A DNA stretch of 15,871 bases, taken from contig JAOPUQ010000165.1 of NCBI GenBank assembly GCA_025963425.1, positions 1-15,871 of the forward strand. Reading direction: 5' to 3'. This DNA is from Modestobacter sp. Its GTDB lineage: Bacteria > Actinomycetota > Actinomycetes > Mycobacteriales > Geodermatophilaceae. The notes under the pieces were generated by a model that did not search any database, was not told the DNA's origin, and saw only the letters and a program-made list of their open reading frames with translations. Every line of letters begins with the position of its first letter. Position 1 is the stretch's first letter. Position numbers and translations under genes: made by a program. Shown piece by piece: positions 6,351-13,870 of the stretch.

Positions 6351-7787
6351 TCAGAGCGTGGTGACGAAGTCGGCCAGCTGCGCGGCGGTGCGCACCTCGA
6401 CCATCGGGATGACCTCGCGGTACCGGTCGGCAGCCGAGTCCCCACTCCCCCACAGCCGGCGCGGTTCCGGGTTCAGCCAGTACGCCGACCGGGACCGCCG
6501 CACCAGGTCGGCCAGCGTGGGCAGCCCGGGCTGGCGGTAGTTGGTCCGCCCGTCGCCGAGCACCAGCAACGAGGTCTTGGGCCCCACGGCCGCCGGCCAC
6601 TTCTCGGCGAACACCTCGAAGGCATTGCCGTAGTCGCTGTGCCCGTCGAAGGAGACGACATCGGCCTCCCGGCCGATCCGGGCGATCGCGTCGACGACGT
6701 CCACGCCGGGCTTGAAGAACCGGGTCACCTCGTCGGTGGAGTCGACGAAGGCGAAGGCCCGCACGCCGGTGAAGTGCTCGCGCAGCGCCTGGGTGAGCAT
6801 CAGGGTGAAGTGGCTGAAGCCGGCCACCGAGCCGCTGACGTCGCACAGCACCACCAGCTCGGGCTTGTGCACCGCACGCGGCCGGTGGTGGGTGACCAGC
6901 GGCATGCCCCCGGTGGCCAGCGAAGCGCGCACGGTGCGACGGAAGTCCAGCCGCCCCTCCCGGCCCAGCCGGCGCCGGGCCGACAGCCGGGCCGCCAGCC
7001 GCCGGGCGAGCGGCGCCACGGTGCGGCGGAGCTCGGCCAGGTCGGCCTGCTGGGCGCGCAGGAAGTCGACCTGGTCGGCCAGCGGGCGCACCGCCGTCCG
7101 GGCCACCTTCTCCCGGCCCTTCTCCGCGGCCGTGCGCCGGCGCACCTCGGCCTCCACCGCCGACCGGAACGCCGCAACCCGCTCCTTACCGGTCTGCCGG
7201 GCGACCTGCTCGGCCAGCCCACCGCCCTGCTGCCCACCCAGCAGCCCCTGGACCAGGGCCGCGACCAACGTGTCCGGAGACAGCGCGCGCAGCACCCGAT
7301 AGCTGAAGAACGACTGCCCTCCCGGGGAGGGCTGGCCCTGGCCGAGCTGGTCGACCGCGAGCCGGGCGAAGCGCCGCAGCGCCTCCTCGTCGCCGGACAG
7401 CAGCAGACGCAGCAGCTCCGCGCGCATCCACTCGGTGAGCTGACCGGGGTCGCCGCCGGCCACGGGCATGCCGTCGGCGTCCCCGGCCTCCCCCGGCTCG
7501 CCGTCCGGGGCGCCGTCGCCACCACCGGTTCCCGGCCGGTCCGACAGCGGCCACCACAGGTCGAACAGCACGTCGAAGGTCGGCCGCTGGGCCGCCCGCT
7601 GCAGCAGCACCGCGCCCAGGCCGTGCCGCAGCTGCTCCCGGTCGAGCAGGTCCACCACGGTGAGCACCTCGGCGGCGTCCACCGCCTGACTGATCCCGAC
7701 CGGGACGCCGGCCTCCCGCACTGCCCGGACGAAGCCGTCCAGGTGCCCGGTGAGCCCGCCCGGGACGGTGGCGTCCGGGGCGGGCAT
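6351..7787 (-). CDS. VWA domain protein, CoxE-like, partner of MoxR ATPase
   Basis: This 478-residue protein belongs to the CoxE-type VWA family, which works with MoxR AAA+ ATPases, probably in maturation or remodelling of target complexes. The N-terminal ~290 residues are helical and charged, with a Gly/Asp-rich linker at 85-115. The VWA domain starts near 309: LVVLCDVSGSVAG (311-323) holds the metal-site DxSxS (Asp316, Ser318, Ser320), FAFVDSTDEVTRFF is at 345-358, and LVLGDGRTNYR (408-418) supplies the last metal-site Asp. The ATG at 7787 shares one base with the stop of the ATPase gene (TGATG), so translation is probably coupled. A longer frame to 8456 only shadows that gene. M. tuberculosis has a similar pair after proA (Rv2426c/Rv2425c, from memory). 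The target is unknown. Confidence 0.9.
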   Translation of the reverse strand: MPAPDATVPGGLTGHLDGFVRAVREAGVPVGISQAVDAAEVLTVVDLLDREQLRHGLGAVLLQRAAQRPTFDVLFDLWWPLSDRPGTGGGDGAPDGEPGEAGDADGMPVAGGDPGQLTEWMRAELLRLLLSGDEEALRRFARLAVDQLGQGQPSPGGQSFFSYRVLRALSPDTLVAALVQGLLGGQQGGGLAEQVARQTGKERVAAFRSAVEAEVRRRTAAEKGREKVARTAVRPLADQVDFLRAQQADLAELRRTVAPLARRLAARLSARRRLGREGRLDFRRTVRASLATGGMPLVTHHRPRAVHKPELVVLCDVSGSVAGFSHFTLMLTQALREHFTGVRAFAFVDSTDEVTRFFKPGVDVVDAIARIGREADVVSFDGHSDYGNAFEVFAEKWPAAVGPKTSLLVLGDGRTNYRQPGLPTLADLVRRSRSAYWLNPEPRRLWGSGDSAADRYREVIPMVEVRTAAQLADFVTTL

Positions 7788-8680
7788 CAGTTCAGCCGGA
7801 GCTCGGCGGCGGCCCGGGCCTGGTCGCTGGCGTGCTTGAGCACCACGCCGAGCGTCGCCTTGACCGCTGCCTCGTCCAGGGTGTCCAGGCTCAGGGCCAG
7901 CAGCGTCTGCGCCCAGTCCAGCGTCTCGGAGATCGACGGGGACTTCTTCAACTCCAACGCGCGCATCGCCCGCACGGTGCGCACCAGCTGGTCGGCCAGC
8001 GCCGGCGCCAGGTCGGGCACCCGGGACAGCACGATCTCCCGCTCCCGCTCGGCGGTCGGGTAGTCCAGCGCCAGGTACAGGCAGCGGCGCTTGAGCGCCT
8101 CGGAGAGCTCGCGGGTGGCGTTGGAAGTGAGTACCACCAGCGGCCGGCGCACGGCGGTGATCGTGCCCAGCTCGGGGATGGTGACCTGGAAGTCGCTGAG
8201 GACCTCCAGCAACAGGCCCTCCACCTCGACGTCGGCCTTGTCGGTCTCGTCGATGAGCAGCACGGTGGGGTCGGTGCGGCGGATCGCGGTGAGCAGCGGG
8301 CGGGAGAGCAGGAACTCCTCGCCGAAGACATCGTCGTGCACGCTGTGCCAGTCGGCGCCGCCGTCGGTGCCGGCACCGGCCGCCGAGATGCGGAGCAGCT
8401 GCTTCTTGTAGTTCCACTCGTACAGGGCCCGGGCCTCGTCCAGCCCCTCGTAGCACTGCAGCCGGATCAGCTCCGCGCCCGTCGCCGTCGCCAGCGCCTT
8501 GGCGAGCTCGGTCTTGCCCACCCCGGCCGGCCCCTCGACCAGCAAGGGCTTGCCCAGCCGGTCGGCGAGGAAGACGGTGGTGGCGATCTGGTGGTCGGGC
8601 AGGTAGCCCGCCGCGGACAACCGGGCGGTCACGTCGGCGACGTCGGCGAACTGGGCGGCGTGCGTCGGCGGGCGGGGCAT
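7787..8680 (-). CDS. MoxR-type AAA+ ATPase
   Basis: This is a MoxR/CoxD-type AAA+ ATPase of 297 residues, full length for the family. Walker A is EGPAGVGKTE (49-58, Lys56), Walker B is LLIDETDKAD (141-150, Asp144 and Glu145), sensor 1 is LTSNATRE (184-191, Asn187), and EALKRRC (194-200) carries the likely arginine finger. A C-terminal helical lid follows. LIRLQCYEGLDEARALYEWN (71-90) is typical of this subgroup. The ATG at 8680 has GAGGAG 4 bases upstream, a slightly tight spacing. The frame stays open to 10021, but only as a shadow over proA. The gene ends on the VWA start (TGATG) and follows proA by 86 bases. Such ATPases use ATP to remodel clients chosen by the VWA partner; the client here is not known. 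Confidence 0.93.
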   Translation of the reverse strand: MPRPPTHAAQFADVADVTARLSAAGYLPDHQIATTVFLADRLGKPLLVEGPAGVGKTELAKALATATGAELIRLQCYEGLDEARALYEWNYKKQLLRISAAGAGTDGGADWHSVHDDVFGEEFLLSRPLLTAIRRTDPTVLLIDETDKADVEVEGLLLEVLSDFQVTIPELGTITAVRRPLVVLTSNATRELSEALKRRCLYLALDYPTAEREREIVLSRVPDLAPALADQLVRTVRAMRALELKKSPSISETLDWAQTLLALSLDTLDEAAVKATLGVVLKHASDQARAAAELRLN

Positions 8681-8696
8681 GCGGCTCCTCGATGGG

Positions 8697-8742
8697 GCGG
8701 CGGGGTGGGTGGCTGCTTGCGGCGGCGGGGTGGGTGGCTGCT
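8697..8742. repeat. 21-bp direct repeat between proA and moxR
   Basis: Identical 21-base copies at 8697-8717 and 8722-8742 (period 25) contain GGCGGGGTGGGTGGCTGCT on the plus strand. They lie in the 86-base proA-moxR spacer, about 17 bases upstream of the moxR start. The transcript is very C-rich here and the plus strand G-rich. It could be a simple duplication or a paired binding site. Confidence 0.75.
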
Positions 8743-8766
8743 CGAGCTCGCCGGCGGGTGTGCCGG

Positions 8767-10017
8767 TCAGCGGATGTGGCCGCTGCCGGTCACGACGTAG
8801 GTGGTCGACGTCAGCTCGGGCAGGCCCAGCGGCCCCCGGGCGTGCAGCTTCTGGGTGGAGATGCCGATCTCGGCGCCGAACCCGAACTCCCCGCCGTCGG
8901 TGAACCGGGTGGAGGCGTTGACCAGGACGGCGGCGGCGTCGACGCCGGCGGTGAACGCGGCGATCGCGGTCGCCGAGTCGGCCACGATCGCCTCGCTGTG
9001 CCCGCTGCCCCACCGGTCGATGTGGTCCAGCGCCTGCGGTAGGTCCTCGACCACCCGCACCGCCATGTCCAGCGACAGGTACTCGGTGGCCCAGTCCTCG
9101 TCGGTGGCCGGGACGACGGACTCGTGCGCGGCCCGGGCGCGGTCGTCGCCGTGCAGGGTCACCCCCGCGTCGGCCAGCGCGGACAGCAGCCGGGGCAGGA
9201 ACGGCACGTCCCGGTGCACCAGCAGCGTCTCGGCGGAGTTGCAGACGCTGACCCGGTGGGTCTTCGAGTTCAGCACGATCGCCTCGGCGGTCGTGGCGTC
9301 GGCGGAGGCGTCGACGTAGACGTGGCAGTTGCCGACGCCGGTCTCGATCACCGGCACCGTCGCCTCCCGCACGACCCGCTGGATGAGGGAGGCCCCGCCG
9401 CGGGGGATGACCACGTCGACCAGCCCGCGGGCGTTCAGCAGCTCCCCCACCGACGCCCGGTCGGCGGGCAGCAGGGCGATCGAGCCGGCCGGCAGTCCGG
9501 CCTTCTCGGCGGCCTCGCTGAGGACGGCGACCAGGGCGGTGTTGGTGCGGTGCGCCGAGGCCGAGCCGCGCAGCAGCGCCGCATTGCCGCTCTTGAGGCA
9601 CAACCCGGCGGCGTCGACGGTGACGTTCGGGCGGGCCTCGTAGATGATGCCGACCACGCCGAGCGGCACGCGCACCTGGCGCAGCTGCAGGCCGTTGGGC
9701 AGCCTCGACCCGCGGACGACGTCGCCGACCGGGTCGGGCAGGGCGACAAGTGCGCGCAGGGCTCCGGCGACGGCCGCCAGCCGGGGTGCGTCCAGCCGCA
9801 GCCGGTCCAGCAGCGACTCCGGCGTCCCCTCGGCCGCGGCCGCCTCGACGTCGGCGGCGTTGGCGGCGAGCACCTCGTCGGCCCGCTCCAGCAGCGCGTC
9901 GGCCATGGCGGCCAGGGCGGCGTCCTTGGTGTCGGTGGGCAGGGTGCGCAGCACGCGGGCGGCCTCGCGGGCACGCTCCGCGGCAGCCCCGATCAGGGGC
10001 AGGTCGGCGGCGGACAC
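8767..10017 (-). CDS. proA: Gamma-glutamyl phosphate reductase ProA
   Basis: ProA reduces gamma-glutamyl phosphate to glutamate semialdehyde with NADPH, the second step of proline synthesis after ProB. The protein has 416 residues, normal for the family. Recognisable segments are VPLGVVGIIYEARPNVTVDA (117-136), LKSGNAALLRGS (141-152), VIPRGGASLIQ (203-213), ETGVGNCHVYVD (225-236), the catalytic cysteine in VSVCNSAETLLV (256-267, Cys259) and the C-terminal NASTRFTDGGEFGFGAEIGI (367-386). The GTG at 10017 has TAGTCT 6 bases upstream and no ribosome-binding site, so a leaderless start is likely. proB lies further upstream, separated by def and an acetyltransferase gene. Downstream comes the MoxR/VWA pair. 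Confidence 0.97.
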   Translation of the reverse strand: MSAADLPLIGAAAERAREAARVLRTLPTDTKDAALAAMADALLERADEVLAANAADVEAAAAEGTPESLLDRLRLDAPRLAAVAGALRALVALPDPVGDVVRGSRLPNGLQLRQVRVPLGVVGIIYEARPNVTVDAAGLCLKSGNAALLRGSASAHRTNTALVAVLSEAAEKAGLPAGSIALLPADRASVGELLNARGLVDVVIPRGGASLIQRVVREATVPVIETGVGNCHVYVDASADATTAEAIVLNSKTHRVSVCNSAETLLVHRDVPFLPRLLSALADAGVTLHGDDRARAAHESVVPATDEDWATEYLSLDMAVRVVEDLPQALDHIDRWGSGHSEAIVADSATAIAAFTAGVDAAAVLVNASTRFTDGGEFGFGAEIGISTQKLHARGPLGLPELTSTTYVVTGSGHIR

Positions 10018-10023
10018 GCACCG

Positions 10024-10029
10024 AGACTA
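10024..10029 (-). promoter_or_regulatory. Putative -10 element (TAGTCT) of proA
   Basis: TAGTCT is followed by CGGTGC and the GTG at 10017. The spacing equals that at nadD and at the degV-like gene. It sits just downstream of the long palindrome at 10044-10107, which fits a terminator followed by a new promoter. No -35 consensus is visible. Confidence 0.45.
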
Positions 10030-10043
10030 CGCGGCGGCCGTTC

Positions 10044-10107
10044 GAGGCATAGGAGGCTTTCCCCCGGTCTGCGAGCCCCGGACCGGGTGTAAAGCTTCCT
10101 ATGCCTC
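10044..10107. terminator. Long imperfect palindrome between acetyltransferase gene and proA
   Basis: Arms 10044-10069 and 10081-10107 pair over about 25 positions with two mismatches and one bulged base, around an 11-base loop. The outer ten base pairs (GAGGCATAGG) are perfect. On the minus strand the first arm includes the last two codons and the TAG stop of the acetyltransferase gene. The stem is less GC-rich than its surroundings and has no T tract. It is probably a transcription terminator or RNA-stabilising hairpin; a relic of a small inverted-repeat element is possible. Confidence 0.65.
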
Positions 10108-10710
10108 AGGGGTGAGCGGGCGGTGCCGGGCCAGCCGGTGCCGCAGCCCGGTTCGGACGGTGGGCCACTCGGCGTCGGTGATGGAGAAGACGACCGTGTC
10201 GCGCAGCGTGCCGTCGGGCTGCCGCCGGTGGTTGCGCAGCACGCCGTCCTGCTTGGCGCCCAGCGCGGCGATCGCCGTCCGGGACTGGGCGTTGTGCCAG
10301 TGGGTGCGCAACTCCACCGCGATGCAGGCGAGGGTCTCGAAGGCGTGGGTGAGCAGCAGCAGCTTGCTCTCGGTGTTCACCCCGGTGCGCTGGGCGGAGG
10401 CGGCGGTCCACGTGTAGCCGATCTCCAGCCGGGGCGTCGCGGCGTCGACGTGGCAGTAGGTGGTCATGCCCAGCGCCGTCCCGGTGCCGGCCCGGCGCAC
10501 GGTGAACGGCAGCATCGTCCCGGCAGCGTGCTCGGCCAGCTTGCCGTCGATGTCGGCCACCATCGAGTCCGGGCTCGGCACGGAGGTGTACCAGAGCTCC
10601 CAGAGCCGCCCGTCCGACACGGCGGTGGCGAGCTCGCCGGCGTGCTCCCGCCGCAACGGCTCGAGGACGACGATGTCCCCGGTCAGCGTGACCGGCTCGA
10701 GAAACGCCAC
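10099..10710 (-). CDS. GNAT family N-acetyltransferase, RimJ/RimL type
   Basis: This 203-residue protein is a GNAT acetyltransferase of the RimJ/RimL-like group, which moves acetyl from acetyl-CoA to amino groups. It shows LTGDIVVLEPLRREHAGEL (9-27), LPFTVRRAGTGTALGMTTY (67-85), the acetyl-CoA-binding region AQRTGVNTESKLLLLTHAFE (106-125), VELRTHWHNAQSRTAIAALG (132-151) and AKQDGVLRNH (152-161). The GTG at 10710 follows the def stop after 2 bases, so the two are probably translated together. Its own stop lies in the long palindrome at 10044-10107. The substrate cannot be read from sequence: N-terminal protein acetylation is possible given def next door, but many relatives act on small molecules. 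Confidence 0.88.
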   Translation of the reverse strand: MAFLEPVTLTGDIVVLEPLRREHAGELATAVSDGRLWELWYTSVPSPDSMVADIDGKLAEHAAGTMLPFTVRRAGTGTALGMTTYCHVDAATPRLEIGYTWTAASAQRTGVNTESKLLLLTHAFETLACIAVELRTHWHNAQSRTAIAALGAKQDGVLRNHRRQPDGTLRDTVVFSITDAEWPTVRTGLRHRLARHRPLTPEA

Positions 10711-10712
10711 GG

Positions 10713-11192
10713 TCAGCCCCGCAGCGCCCGGAGCACCCGCTTGCGGGTCTCCCCGGTGAGCCGGTCGACGAACAGCTTGCCGTCGAGGTGGTCGACCTCG
10801 TGCTGCAGGCAGCGCGCCATCAGGCCCGAGCCCTCCAGGCGCACGGGCTCACCGTGCACGTCGAACCCCTCCGTGGCGCAGTGCATCGCCCGCGCGGTGG
10901 GCGCGTACAGGCCCGGGATGGACAGGCAGCCCTCGTCCTCGTCCTGGAGCTCCTCGGACCGTTCGACGATGACCGGGTTGACCAGGTGGCCGATGACCCC
11001 GTCGACGTTGTAGGAGAAGACCCGCAGACCCACGCCGATCTGCGGGGCGGCCACGCCGGCGCGGCCGGGGTTGTCGACGGTCTCCTCCAGGTCGCGGACG
11101 AGAGCGGCCAGGTCACGGTCGAAGGCCCGCACCGGGTCGGCCGGCGTGCGCAGCACGGGGTCCCCGAGCACGCGGATGGGACGAGTGGTCAC
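10713..11192 (-). CDS. def: Peptide deformylase
   Basis: Peptide deformylase removes the formyl group from new proteins, using a metal ion, at the ribosome exit. The protein has 159 residues. All three family motifs are present: AGVAAPQIG (45-53; the canonical first Gly is Arg here), EGCLS (87-91, metal ligand Cys89) and QHEVDH (130-135, ligands His131 and His135, catalytic Glu132). The start is the GTG at 11192, 13 bases after the proB stop, giving VTTRPIRVLGDPVL. The longer frame to 11675 lies over proB and is a shadow. def is usually near fmt or elsewhere; here it sits between proB and proA with an acetyltransferase, so it may be a second copy. Confidence 0.95.
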   Translation of the reverse strand: MTTRPIRVLGDPVLRTPADPVRAFDRDLAALVRDLEETVDNPGRAGVAAPQIGVGLRVFSYNVDGVIGHLVNPVIVERSEELQDEDEGCLSIPGLYAPTARAMHCATEGFDVHGEPVRLEGSGLMARCLQHEVDHLDGKLFVDRLTGETRKRVLRALRG

Positions 11193-11205
11193 GCCGGGAA
11201 GTCTC

Positions 11206-12327
11206 TCAGCCCACGATCCGGCGTCCGACGAGCACCATCTCGTCGCGGTGCACGACCTCACGGCGGTGCTCGGGGTCCAGCTCGGAGGTCTTCCGCCCCA
11301 GCAGGTCGGGCAGCTCGCGGGCGTCGTAGGCGACCAGGCCGCGGGCCACCACGAGCCCGTCGGGAGCGACCAGCTCCACCGGGTCGTCGGCGAGGAACTC
11401 CCCGGTGACCCCGATGATGCCGGCGGCCAGCAGCGAGGCGTGCCGCTCCCGGACCGCGCGCACGGCGCCCTCGTCGAGCAGCAGGCGGCCGCGCGGGCGG
11501 CTGGCGTAGCGCAGCCAGAACTGCCGCGCCGAGGGCCGCCGGCCGGACGGGGCGAACAGCGTGCCCACCCGCTCCCCCGCCAGCGCCGCCGCGGCCTGCG
11601 GGGTGGAGGTGACCACCACGGGCACGCCCGCGGAGGCTGCGATGAAGGCGGCCTCCACCTTGGTGGCCATCCCACCGGTGCCCACCCCGTTGCGGCTGGC
11701 CGAGCCGAGGGTGACCGCGGCCAGGTCCGCCGGCGAGCGCACCGTGTCGACGAGCTGGGCGGGCCCGATGCGCGGGTCGCCGTCGTAGACGCCGTCGACG
11801 TCGGACAGCAGCACCAGCGCGTCCGCGGCGGCCACGTGGGCCACCAACGCGGCGAGCCGGTCGTTGTCGCCGAAGCGGATCTCCTCGGTGGCCACCGTGT
11901 CGTTCTCGTTGACGATCGGCAGCACCCCGAGGGCGAGCAGCCGGTCCACCGTCTGCCGGGCGTTGCGGTAGTGGCCGCGCCGGGTGAGGTCGTCGGCGGT
12001 GAGCAGGACCTGCCCGACGGTCACCTCGTGGACGGCGAAGGCGTCGGCGTAGGTCTGCACCAGGCGCAGCTGACCGACGCTGGCCGCGGCCTGGGCGGTG
12101 GCCAGGTCACGGGGCCGGCCGGTCAGCCCGAGGGGGGCCAGGCCGGCGGCGATCGCACCGGAGGAGACCAGCACCACCTCGCGGCCGGCTGCGCGCAGGG
12201 CGCCCAGGACGTCGACCAGGGCCCGCAGCCGGTCGACGTCGAGCCCACCGGGCAGGGTGGTCAGCGACGAGGAGCCGACCTTGACCACGACCCGGCGGGC
12301 TTCGCCGATCTGCGGCCGGGCGCTCAC
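11206..12327 (-). CDS. proB: Glutamate 5-kinase ProB
   Basis: ProB phosphorylates glutamate to gamma-glutamyl phosphate, the committed and usually proline-inhibited step of proline synthesis. The protein has 373 residues with the amino-acid kinase domain first: VVVKVGSSSLT (13-23), VVLVSSGAIAAG (51-62), VLPIVNENDTV (135-145), FGDNDRLAALVA (152-163), LLSDVDGVYDGDP (173-185) and GVGTGGMATKVEAA (214-227). A C-terminal PUA domain starts near 279 (RGRLLLDEGA, VTGEF, VARGLVAYDA), as in two-domain ProB. The GTG at 12327 overlaps the obgE stop as GTGA. Downstream is def, so proB and proA are not adjacent. Confidence 0.97.
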   Translation of the reverse strand: MSARPQIGEARRVVVKVGSSSLTTLPGGLDVDRLRALVDVLGALRAAGREVVLVSSGAIAAGLAPLGLTGRPRDLATAQAAASVGQLRLVQTYADAFAVHEVTVGQVLLTADDLTRRGHYRNARQTVDRLLALGVLPIVNENDTVATEEIRFGDNDRLAALVAHVAAADALVLLSDVDGVYDGDPRIGPAQLVDTVRSPADLAAVTLGSASRNGVGTGGMATKVEAAFIAASAGVPVVVTSTPQAAAALAGERVGTLFAPSGRRPSARQFWLRYASRPRGRLLLDEGAVRAVRERHASLLAAGIIGVTGEFLADDPVELVAPDGLVVARGLVAYDARELPDLLGRKTSELDPEHRREVVHRDEMVLVGRRIVG

Positions 12328-13820
12328 CGTTCGTCGTCGGCGGGAACGGCGTCCTGGTCGGGCTCGGGCTCGTCATCCAGCGGGGTCAGCTCGTAGGGCA
12401 CCCGACGGGCCTTCTTGGCCGCCAGCCGCTCGTTGGCCCGGACCCGGCTGTCGCTCTCCAGCCGGGTGTCGGTGCCGCGGCCGCCCAGCCCGGCGGTCTC
12501 CTCGATCGAGAGGGTGCCGGCCGGCAGCGTGGGCTCCCAGTCGAAGGTCACGTCGCCGACCGTGATCGCGTCGCCCGGGACGGCGCCGACCTTCGCCAAC
12601 TTCTCCTCGACGCCCAGCCGGTTGAGCCGGTCGGCCAGGTAGCCGACGGCCTCGTCGTTGGTGAAGTCGGTCTGCCGGACCCAGCGCTCGGGCCGGGCGC
12701 CCAGCACGACCCATCCGTCGGTGCGCGGGTCGGGCTCGACGGTGAAGCCGCCGTCGTCGACCGCGCGCGGGGTGATCGTGATCGGCGCGGCCTCGAGCGC
12801 GGGCAGTGACGCCCGGTGCTCCTCGACCGCCTTGGCCAGCGCGAAGCCGAGCTCGGGCAGGCCCTCACCGGTGGCCGCGCTGATGGCGAAGACCTGCAGC
12901 CCGCGGGCCTCCAGAGCGGGGCGGACTAGGTCGACGAGCTCCCGGCCGTCCGGCACGTCGATCTTGTTGAGCACGGCGATCTGCAGCCGCCCGACGAGGT
13001 CGAGCTCGTCGCCGCCGTACTCGCGCAGCTCGTGCTCGAGCGCGACGATGTCGGTCTCCGGGTCGCGGCCGGGCTCCATGGTGGCCATGTCGATCACGTG
13101 CACCAGGACGGCGCAGCGCTCGACGTGCCGAAGGAACTGCAGGCCCAGACCCTTGCCGACCGACGCGCCGGGGATCAGGCCGGGGACGTCGGCCATCGTG
13201 TACGTCGTGTCGCCGGAGCGGATGACGCCCAGCTGCGGCACGAGGGTGGTGAACGGATAGTCGGCGATCTTCGGCCGGGCCGCGGACATGGCCGCCACCA
13301 GCGAGGACTTGCCCGCCGAGGGAAAGCCCACCAGACCGACGTCGGCGACGCTCTTGAGCTCGATGACGGCGTCGACGGTCTCCCCGGGCTCGCCGAGCAG
13401 GGCGAAGCCGGGGGCCTTGCGGCGAGCGTTGGCCAGCGCGGCGTTGCCGAGACCGCCCTTGCCGCCCTTGGCGAGCACGATCCGGGCGCCCACGCCGACG
13501 AGGTCGGCGATCTGCTTGCCGTCCACGGTCACGACCGTGCCCGAGGGCACCCGAAGGACGAGGTCCTCGCCGCGGCCACCGTTGCGGTAGTTGCCTGCGG
13601 CTGGCCGGCCGTTGCCGGCCCTCTGGTGCGGGCTGTGGTGGAAGTCCAACAGCGTGTGCACGCTGGCGTCGACCTCGACGACGATGTCGCCGCCGTCACC
13701 GCCGTCGCCACCGTCGGGGCCACCGAGGGGCTTGAACTTCTCGCGGTGGACGGAGCTGACGCCGTTGGCGCCGTTGCCTGCTGCCACGTGCACGGTCACG
13801 CGGTCGATGAAAGCGGCCAT
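12324..13820 (-). CDS. obgE: GTPase ObgE (Obg/CgtA)
   Basis: Obg is an essential GTPase in 50S ribosome assembly and stress control. The protein has 498 residues. The glycine-rich Obg domain (1-158) contains FKPLGGPDGGDGGDGGD (29-45) and AKGGKGGLGNA (117-127). The G domain shows G1 GFPSAGKSS (165-173), G2 DYPFTTLVPQLG (187-198), G3 DVPG (211-214), G4 NKID (285-288) and G5 SAATGEG (314-320). An OCT domain covers about 345-432, followed by a charged tail ending Asp/Glu-rich (482-497). The ATG at 13820 has AGAGAGG 8 bases upstream. It follows rpmA after a 115-base gap with a strong hairpin and overlaps proB at its stop. Confidence 0.98.
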   Translation of the reverse strand: MAAFIDRVTVHVAAGNGANGVSSVHREKFKPLGGPDGGDGGDGGDIVVEVDASVHTLLDFHHSPHQRAGNGRPAAGNYRNGGRGEDLVLRVPSGTVVTVDGKQIADLVGVGARIVLAKGGKGGLGNAALANARRKAPGFALLGEPGETVDAVIELKSVADVGLVGFPSAGKSSLVAAMSAARPKIADYPFTTLVPQLGVIRSGDTTYTMADVPGLIPGASVGKGLGLQFLRHVERCAVLVHVIDMATMEPGRDPETDIVALEHELREYGGDELDLVGRLQIAVLNKIDVPDGRELVDLVRPALEARGLQVFAISAATGEGLPELGFALAKAVEEHRASLPALEAAPITITPRAVDDGGFTVEPDPRTDGWVVLGARPERWVRQTDFTNDEAVGYLADRLNRLGVEEKLAKVGAVPGDAITVGDVTFDWEPTLPAGTLSIEETAGLGGRGTDTRLESDSRVRANERLAAKKARRVPYELTPLDDEPEPDQDAVPADDER

Positions 13821-13870
13821 GATCGCCGCCTCTCTGCGTTTACGGCCCTACGGGAACAGGGGAACTGCCG

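Noticed and set aside
6639..8063. 474-residue plus-strand open frame
   Set aside because: Antisense to the VWA and MoxR genes; Gln/His/Arg-rich composition typical of a shadow frame.
7787..10021. 744-residue minus-strand frame containing MoxR
   Set aside because: The first ~447 residues are an off-frame reading of proA; MoxR starts at 8680 with a ribosome-binding site.
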